Of a DNA stretch of 64,000 nucleotides, positions 59,701 to 64,000 are shown one piece after another. Both the position numbers and the translations under genes were made by a program. Source of the DNA: Rhizobium sp. 18065 (lineage in GTDB: Bacteria; Pseudomonadota; Alphaproteobacteria; Rhizobiales; Rhizobiaceae); the NCBI RefSeq assembly GCF_902706095.1, contig NZ_CACSJP010000001.1:434001-498000 (forward strand), given 5' to 3'. A model generated the notes under the pieces. That model ran no database searches. It had not been told where the DNA came from and saw nothing but the letters and a program-made list of their open reading frames with translations. Position 1 is the first letter of the stretch. Every line of letters starts with the position of its first letter.

Positions 59701-61862
59701 TCACGCTCGGGCGAGGCCTGACGATCTTCAGGCCCGCGATTACCGTGAACTTGCGCCCTGGCACCGGCCAATTCACCCAGAAGGACTTTCTGCCTCTCGA
59801 AGAGCATTACAGCGAACAAACCATTCAGACCCACATCATGGCGGCCTACGCGTCTCGTGGCCTCACCTCTATCGATGAGGCTGAGCGATTGGCGTCGGAC
59901 TATTTCCAGTTGGAGAAGGAAAGCTTCCTCAAGCGGTGGATGCCAGACCGCGCCGGAGAGCTTCGGAGACAGACGACACCGGAAAGCTGGCGTCGGATCG
60001 TCGATGATCTAGGCAGTCAAACGCAGTCGAAGATTGTTGCAGATGATCGTGAGCAGACCAATGTGCTGGTGCTGGCTGGCCCAGGCTCCGGCAAGACACG
60101 CGTCTTAGTGCATCGCGTTGCCTATCTGGTTCGGATCCGGCGCGAGGATCCGCGCGGTATCCTGGTGCTGACATACAATCGCCATGCCGCCGTTGAAATT
60201 CGCAGGCGACTGAAGGACCTCATCGGCGACGACGCAATCGCCGTGACAGTGTCGACTTGCCACGCATTGGCTATGCGGTTGGTGGGCGCGAGCTTTGCCG
60301 GGCAGATTGACAAAGACAGCGAGCGCGACTTCGACAAGGTCGTGGTAGAAGCAACGGCCTTGCTGAAGGGCGACGGTCTCCAGAAGGAAGAAGCCGAGGC
60401 TCTTCGCCAAACGTTGATCGAGGGGTATCGGTGGATCCTGGTGGATGAATATCAGGACATTGGTCCGGAGGAGTATGGGTTGATCGCAGCGGTAGCCGGC
60501 CGCTCCCTCGACGACCAGGATCAGCGCCTTAGCCTCTTTGCAGTGGGGGATGATGATCAGAACATCTACGCCTTTGCTGGTGCCTCGATTGAGTTCATCC
60601 CGCGCTTTGAAACGGACTACAACGCCAAGCCGACGTATCTTATCGAGAACTACCGTTCGACCGTAGCAATTATCGCTGCCGCCAACCGGGTCATTGCGCC
60701 AGCTGCAGGGCGCATGAAAGCGGAGCATGATATCCTCATCAATCGGGCTCGAGCAAAAGCTCCCGCAGGCGGCGCGCTTGCCAATCTCGATCCTGTAGCG
60801 CAGGGACGGGTTCAACTTTTGCACTGTAGCACTGACGGACAGGCTCAAGCCGCAGTGGATGAGCTGGTTCGATTGTCACAGCTGGTGCCGGATTGGTCCT
60901 GGTCAAAGAGCGCAATTATCGCCCGGGAGTGGCGTCTGCTGGAACCGATTCGAAGCTATTGCGAGGCGAGCGGCATTCCGGTGCAGCTTGCGAGCGAGAC
61001 CTTGCCGCCTTTTTGGCGACTTCGTGAAGCCCGAGCTTTCCTTGCTTTCGTGAGAGCAGCACCTTCAAAGATGCTGACGGTCTCGCAGATGCAGGAGTTC
61101 ATCGCCGCGCAGACTGCGAACTGTTGGTGGACGATGATATCCGATGCCATCTCGGCATTCAGCCTGGAGCTGGATGGGAAGGCGGTGCCGGTCGCCGACC
61201 TTATCGAAATGCTGGCAGAGTGGGCACGTGATGCACGTCAGGAACAACGCGGCCTTATGCTCCTGACTGCTCATCGCGCCAAGGGGCTCGAATTCGATGA
61301 TGTGGTGATCTTGGATGGAGGTTGGGATCGCAATTCACGAGGAGAAGATCGGGATGCGCCGAGGCGGCTTTTCTATGTCGCCATGACCCGTGCCAGGCGC
61401 AGCCTTGCGATCATGACGACCAGAGAACAGCACTCGCTCATCGGCCCCGATTTGCAAGGCACACCGCAGCGGCAAATCACGGCCAGGACCGATCAACGCG
61501 GCGATCGCTCACTCCGCTATCAACTCGTGGAGCCGCAGATGGTGGATCTCTCTTGGACAGGTCGGCAGAGCACATCACATCCGGCGCATGCCGCCTTGGC
61601 AAAACTGCAAACTGATGATCCTGTATCGTTGGCTGAGAATGATGGTCGGTGGCTGATCCAGAACGCGGATGGCGTGACAATCGGGCGGATGGCCAAAAGC
61701 TATCGACCGCCGGATGGGCTATGCTTCATTCGAGGGTCAGCACGGGCCATCATCCAATGGCGCAAGGTCGACAATGGCGAGGAGTTTCAGGAATCTCTTC
61801 GCCAAGAGGTTTGGGACGTGGTTCTGCCCGAGCTCGTATTCGGAGGCGGGATTGTCCCTTAA
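56733..61862 (+). CDS. DnaQ-like exonuclease / RecQ helicase / UvrD helicase fusion
   Basis: About 1,709 residues. Residues 15-150 have DEDD-exonuclease traits: SIDLEVN (Asp21, Glu23), GHNILRHDLPHL (Asp78) and NDPELDARLVL (Asp135). A Cys cluster CDDTGCHWC (267-275) follows. A complete RecQ helicase runs from about 300: ILPTGTGKSVCYQIP, DEAHCVSKWGHDFRPDY, NAFGMGIDKPD and QEAGRAGRDRSP. The C-terminal half (from about 1,110) is a UvrD/Rep helicase: LAGPGSGKTRVLVHR, ILVDEYQDIG, LTAHRAKGLEFDDV and FYVAMTRARRS. The frame opens at a TTG 60 bp upstream. All key motifs are intact. Likely unwinds and digests DNA; defence role is inference. Confidence 0.88.
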   Translation: MKVCNIDDTAPSFVDRCLSIDLEVNPESSKIFAFAAVRSRDLEKVVFRDGDRDAALDRLEKMASEAEFLLGHNILRHDLPHLTAARPSFGRLSSSPVDTLWLNPLAFPRNPYHHLVKHHHDGRLQAGHVNDPELDARLVLQVLVNQIEAFKNLADRAPEVIEAYHYLSTCAPGSAGFDALFAHVRLAARPTPLDAERAVIKLLKGQACAARARDILQRLSSPHLGWPMAYALSWISVAGGDSVMPPWVRAQFREAAQIVRHLRDNACDDTGCHWCRERNDPKKALSRWFGFDGFRAEPKDEAGRPLQERIVAEAMAGRSVLGILPTGTGKSVCYQIPALSRFDKTGALSVVISPLVALMADQVQGLARHGIPSCVTINGLLSLPERHAALDQIRMGEAAILLISPEQLRNASVRSILSQREVGYWILDEAHCVSKWGHDFRPDYRYVSRFIREYTGDREPAPVICLTATAKPEVVRDIRDHFHSRLGVELLLLDGGATRDNLTFEVQETHRSRKLADILDTIERALPQVGVSGAVVYCATRAATEKVAGFLQQQGLAADYFHAGLTPERKQDTQERFRVGDLRIIAATNAFGMGIDKPDIRLVVHGDIPGSLENYLQEAGRAGRDRSPAVCVLLFNTDDVERQFSLSARSRLARHEISGILKALRRLDAKGKHRGGVVATPGEIVREDTAQDFERDSATDDTRVKTAIAWLEESTLLTRDENRVQLFPSSLRIRTMQEVDAILTKAEITGSRRKQFIALVQHLMTASSDAGISTDELSGASGLTGGALRKALSDLETLGIATDDTAITMFVHVGVEGASRHRFQMAASLETALIAALRENAPDAEDGEAYPLHLATTCQMLRDQGHASVRPDLIEAHLRSFAQDGRDEDGGRGNVHFQKLNRSTSLVRLQRSWEVLSRTAELRRRGSELLLLHLDGLVPKGTRGKDIRVETTIGKLQAAIMGDVFLKGSVRDETKLLSRALMWLHEQGVITLGRGLTIFRPAITVNLRPGTGQFTQKDFLPLEEHYSEQTIQTHIMAAYASRGLTSIDEAERLASDYFQLEKESFLKRWMPDRAGELRRQTTPESWRRIVDDLGSQTQSKIVADDREQTNVLVLAGPGSGKTRVLVHRVAYLVRIRREDPRGILVLTYNRHAAVEIRRRLKDLIGDDAIAVTVSTCHALAMRLVGASFAGQIDKDSERDFDKVVVEATALLKGDGLQKEEAEALRQTLIEGYRWILVDEYQDIGPEEYGLIAAVAGRSLDDQDQRLSLFAVGDDDQNIYAFAGASIEFIPRFETDYNAKPTYLIENYRSTVAIIAAANRVIAPAAGRMKAEHDILINRARAKAPAGGALANLDPVAQGRVQLLHCSTDGQAQAAVDELVRLSQLVPDWSWSKSAIIAREWRLLEPIRSYCEASGIPVQLASETLPPFWRLREARAFLAFVRAAPSKMLTVSQMQEFIAAQTANCWWTMISDAISAFSLELDGKAVPVADLIEMLAEWARDARQEQRGLMLLTAHRAKGLEFDDVVILDGGWDRNSRGEDRDAPRRLFYVAMTRARRSLAIMTTREQHSLIGPDLQGTPQRQITARTDQRGDRSLRYQLVEPQMVDLSWTGRQSTSHPAHAALAKLQTDDPVSLAENDGRWLIQNADGVTIGRMAKSYRPPDGLCFIRGSARAIIQWRKVDNGEEFQESLRQEVWDVVLPELVFGGGIVP

Positions 61863-61980
61863 CCTATCCGCTTCGGGGGGGCGGGGGAACAATCGAAAGG
61901 TCCGCTTCAGTTTCTGACCCAATGTTGCCGAGGTTTAATTCGCCCGAACTAGGAGCACTTGAGCTTACCAGCATCCTCTG

Positions 61981-61995
61981 AGCTTCCGGATCGTC
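61981..61995. repeat. Direct repeat left of the DUF4268 gene
   Basis: AGCTTCCGGATCGTC, identical to 63312-63326; beyond it both copies continue as nCnATG (18 of 20 bases). The pair flanks the DUF4268 gene. Confidence 0.7.
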
Positions 61996-62059
61996 GCCAT
62001 GTGACCTCCCAACGATGTTGAAGGTCACGCGTAGGACGCCCCCGGTGGGGTGCCAAGGA

Positions 62060-63196
62060 TTATCCCGGCACAGACGAAGCTAGGGCAATTCTCTTTGAAA
62101 TGTCGGCCACGCGGCCACGGAATGTCTGATCGAGCCGGATCATCGCATCGACCATATATTCAATCATTGCCGGCCATTGTTCACGATCGAAGATATTGCC
62201 AGGTCGTTCTGATTTAATTCGGCAAGCCCGTCGACCTTCCAGACGCTCCCAGACCAATTCCTCGCCGAATTCAGTTTGTATTGCTGCGGCATCAGACAAG
62301 AGCGCGTCGAAGATGCGCTCATTTTGTCCTTCAGCACCTGCATCGATATAGACTTCTACCCTGGCAACCGTGCTAGTCACTACAAACGTGAAGCTCACCC
62401 CTCGGCTGCCCGCACTGGTCCCAATGTAGTTCGTGGTCCGGGGGGACAAGTTTCGAAATAGTGGACTCTTCTGGTTCATCGCAGGTAGCAACAGTGTCCA
62501 GAACTCTAGCCGCAGAGCGTGCCGCGTCTTTTCAGCCTCCACTCCTTTGACTTCTGTTTGCGCCTTCGCAGCCAAGCCGATCATAAAATCCTCGGTATCC
62601 TTAGTCGGGATGATTTGGTCAACAGTTAGAAAGAGGTCATCACCCTGCGAGAACGGCGAGACCTTGAAGCACTGGATGCGCAGATTGAAGCTTGATAGCC
62701 AGAGAACCGTCGAGGTGACCTCTTTGCGGAAGTTTGCTGCAACTAAAATTATGCGTTGTGTCACCCCTTTGTTCAGCGTGACATCCTGGTATTCATCTTT
62801 GTCCAGAAAATTGCAGAGCTGTTCTTCGGCATTGGCGCCAGGGAAATGTCGGTCCAGATAGGATTGAAAGATATCGCGAATGTCGTCGGACGCTAGCCGG
62901 GCGCAATAGGAGGCGTATTTTAGGGCCTGCCATGTGACGTCACGGCCTGTGTCGTCGAGCTTGTTCTCGATGATAACTAGCGAGCCCTGCTTGTCGATGG
63001 CGAGAAGGTCTAGGCGCTCTTGTGTGTCGGAGAAGCCAGCAAACTCTTTTTGGATTATGAGCAGATCCTCGCCCAAGGCGTCCGGCCTATTTGCGATCCA
63101 CTCCTGGAGATGAGCACGCTCTTTGAAACCAAGTTCCATAAAAGAGCGGGGCGAAAGACGCTCTATCCGGTTCTCTTGCTTTTCGATTTTGAACAC
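62060..63196 (-). CDS. DUF4268 domain protein with N-terminal nuclease-like domain
   Basis: 378 residues from a GTG at 63196 (TGGAG 7 bp upstream; the frame continues upstream but with no similarity). Residues about 20-150 resemble the PD-(D/E)XK core of NucS/DUF91 proteins: ERLDLLAIDKQGSLVIIENK with D..E-x-K. Residues about 220-370 form the DUF4268 domain with NYIGTSAGSRGVSFTFVVTS and RVEVYIDAGAEGQNERIFDA. Members occur widely in accessory and defence regions, activity unproven. Flanked by a 15-bp direct repeat on both sides; convergent with the large helicase. Confidence 0.78.
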   Translation of the reverse strand: MFKIEKQENRIERLSPRSFMELGFKERAHLQEWIANRPDALGEDLLIIQKEFAGFSDTQERLDLLAIDKQGSLVIIENKLDDTGRDVTWQALKYASYCARLASDDIRDIFQSYLDRHFPGANAEEQLCNFLDKDEYQDVTLNKGVTQRIILVAANFRKEVTSTVLWLSSFNLRIQCFKVSPFSQGDDLFLTVDQIIPTKDTEDFMIGLAAKAQTEVKGVEAEKTRHALRLEFWTLLLPAMNQKSPLFRNLSPRTTNYIGTSAGSRGVSFTFVVTSTVARVEVYIDAGAEGQNERIFDALLSDAAAIQTEFGEELVWERLEGRRACRIKSERPGNIFDREQWPAMIEYMVDAMIRLDQTFRGRVADISKRIALASSVPG

Positions 63197-63496
63197 CAAT
63201 AGCTCCAGCTTCGTGGATTGGGTCGCCTCCCTACAGAGGATACACTCATTACGGGCCGCTATATCAATTCGGTTAATCACAGAAAGCAACCGGCGCTAGC
63301 AAGCTTTTCGAAGCTTCCGGATCGTCACTATGAAGCGTCCACTCTTCGTTAAGCATCGCAGGCAGCATCGCTTTAGCGGGATGCTGCAGACGAATCCGCA
63401 ATATTTTGATGGCGAAGCCTCACCAAGGATTTCCAAATATACAACTTTTTAGGGAAGCGGGGCTAGTTTGGCCTCGATAACGTGGCGGGTGACAAG
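63197..63496. other. Gap between DUF4268 and the last gene
   Basis: 300 bp. It contains the right copy of the direct repeat (63312-63326) and a perfect hairpin GCAGCATC / GATGCTGC (63362-63387, 10-nt loop). Divergent promoters for both neighbours must lie here. No gene seen. Confidence 0.45.
63312..63326. repeat. Direct repeat right of the DUF4268 gene
   Basis: AGCTTCCGGATCGTC, the second copy of the repeat at 61981-61995; 1.3 kb apart and same orientation. Confidence 0.7.
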
Positions 63497-64000
63497 ATGA
63501 TACCAACAAGCAAAAACACATTAGAAGAATTCAATATTGACGATGTGAGAAGTGGGAAGCATGCGATAACTGGCATTTGGAGCGTCTTGATTACCCCATC
63601 CGCTGCGGCCGCAGTGGATTTCGCCGAACGCTATCTCGATATTTTCGATGAGGTGGTGCAGGGGGATTGGCATCTGGCTGTAGGAGTGCATCCCGCAACC
63701 GATGGGCGCGGTCGATGGACGGCAAATTTCGAATTTCAAAAGAGCATTGACGAGTTGCGCGAAAGACTGGGCGCGGGAGGAGAACGTATTCCTGATCTCG
63801 GAATTGTGTTCTTTGACCCACATGGTAACGCGATTGAAGATGGCTGTGTCATAGTCCCGCTCGATTCCCGTGTAATCGGCAATGCCAACCTATACAGGGC
63901 AGGCTTCGAGGCGACCCACCTAGCAATCCGACGATCATTCGAGGCTTGCGACCTGAGCCCCTACGAAAGGGTTCAGCCTGGTTCGACCAATGCTCTTTTG
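63497..64000 (+). CDS. Unrecognised protein (3' end outside window)
   Basis: 168 codons open to the right edge, from the ATG at 63497 with GGGTGA 5 bp upstream. The product begins MIPTSKNTLEEFNIDDVRSG then GIWSVLITPSAAAAVDFAER, DWHLAVGVHPATDGRGRWTA, and DLGIVFFDPHGNAIEDGCVI. I recognise no family. It is divergent from the DUF4268 gene and shares the island's lower GC and codon texture (more A/T third positions than the core genes), so it is probably part of the same module. Confidence 0.7.
   Translation, partial: MIPTSKNTLEEFNIDDVRSGKHAITGIWSVLITPSAAAAVDFAERYLDIFDEVVQGDWHLAVGVHPATDGRGRWTANFEFQKSIDELRERLGAGGERIPDLGIVFFDPHGNAIEDGCVIVPLDSRVIGNANLYRAGFEATHLAIRRSFEACDLSPYERVQPGSTNALL

Noticed and set aside
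51476..64000. CRISPR array or known restriction-modification system in the island
   Set aside because: No regularly spaced repeats and no DNA methyltransferase motifs were seen, so a standard R-M or CRISPR call is unsupported.

Overview
The window is chromosomal DNA from an alphaproteobacterium of the Rhizobiales, most likely family Rhizobiaceae (Rhizobium/Agrobacterium group). The evidence is the complete phoR-pstSCAB-phoU-phoB operon followed by the alphaproteobacterial cell-cycle regulator gcrA, then argD-argF-hslO, apaG, metZ under a SAM-II riboswitch, and a double-length dcd. The core is GC-rich and gene-dense. No rRNA, CRISPR array, transposase or symbiosis gene is visible. Two tRNA genes are present: Thr(CGT) and Gly(CCC).

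Layout. 1-6.1 kb: truncated fadD, a PRC-barrel protein, tRNA-Thr, a nitronate-monooxygenase-like flavoprotein, a membrane protein and PPK2. 6.2-14.1 kb: the phosphate operon, with a three-repeat Pho box before pstS and a hairpin between pstS and pstC. 14.1-18.4 kb: gcrA, argD, argF, hslO. 18.5-21.4 kb: an alpha/beta hydrolase, an SDR dehydrogenase and a LysR regulator that share a duplicated operator. 21.4-26.4 kb: a SulP transporter behind a structured leader, apaG, metZ, dcd, tRNA-Gly. 26.5-40 kb: a VOC-esterase fusion, a glycosyltransferase, a solute-binding protein, TerB-like, ExoI/SNase-like and S24-repressor genes, a NarL-type response regulator, pyrD, a MATE transporter and small envelope genes. 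40-51.5 kb: catabolic genes (GMC oxidoreductase, gluconokinase, NmrA/HxlR pair, aguB-puuB-puuA for putrescine, a DadA-like dehydrogenase and a HypD-like deaminase suggesting hydroxyproline use).

51.5-64 kb is different in character and looks like an integrated accessory island: a long tyrosine recombinase, small HTH-like proteins around an AT-rich divergent promoter, a 0.8-kb non-coding stretch with consecutive perfect inverted repeats, a DUF3883 nuclease-like protein, a roughly 1,709-residue protein joining a DnaQ-like exonuclease, a RecQ helicase and a UvrD helicase, a DUF4268 protein with a PD-(D/E)XK-like domain between direct repeats, and an unrecognised gene cut by the right edge. The joint presence of two nuclease-like proteins and a composite exonuclease-helicase next to an integrase makes this the best candidate in the window for an undescribed, possibly anti-phage, DNA-processing system. 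That function is inference.

Regulation visible in the sequence links several regions. Near-identical TTGACGTAAACGTCAA-type palindromes precede fadD, the nitronate-monooxygenase-like gene and (weaker) the GMC oxidoreductase. A dense cluster of GANTC sites lies between gcrA and argD. Long palindromes precede puuA, hxlR and the island HTH genes.
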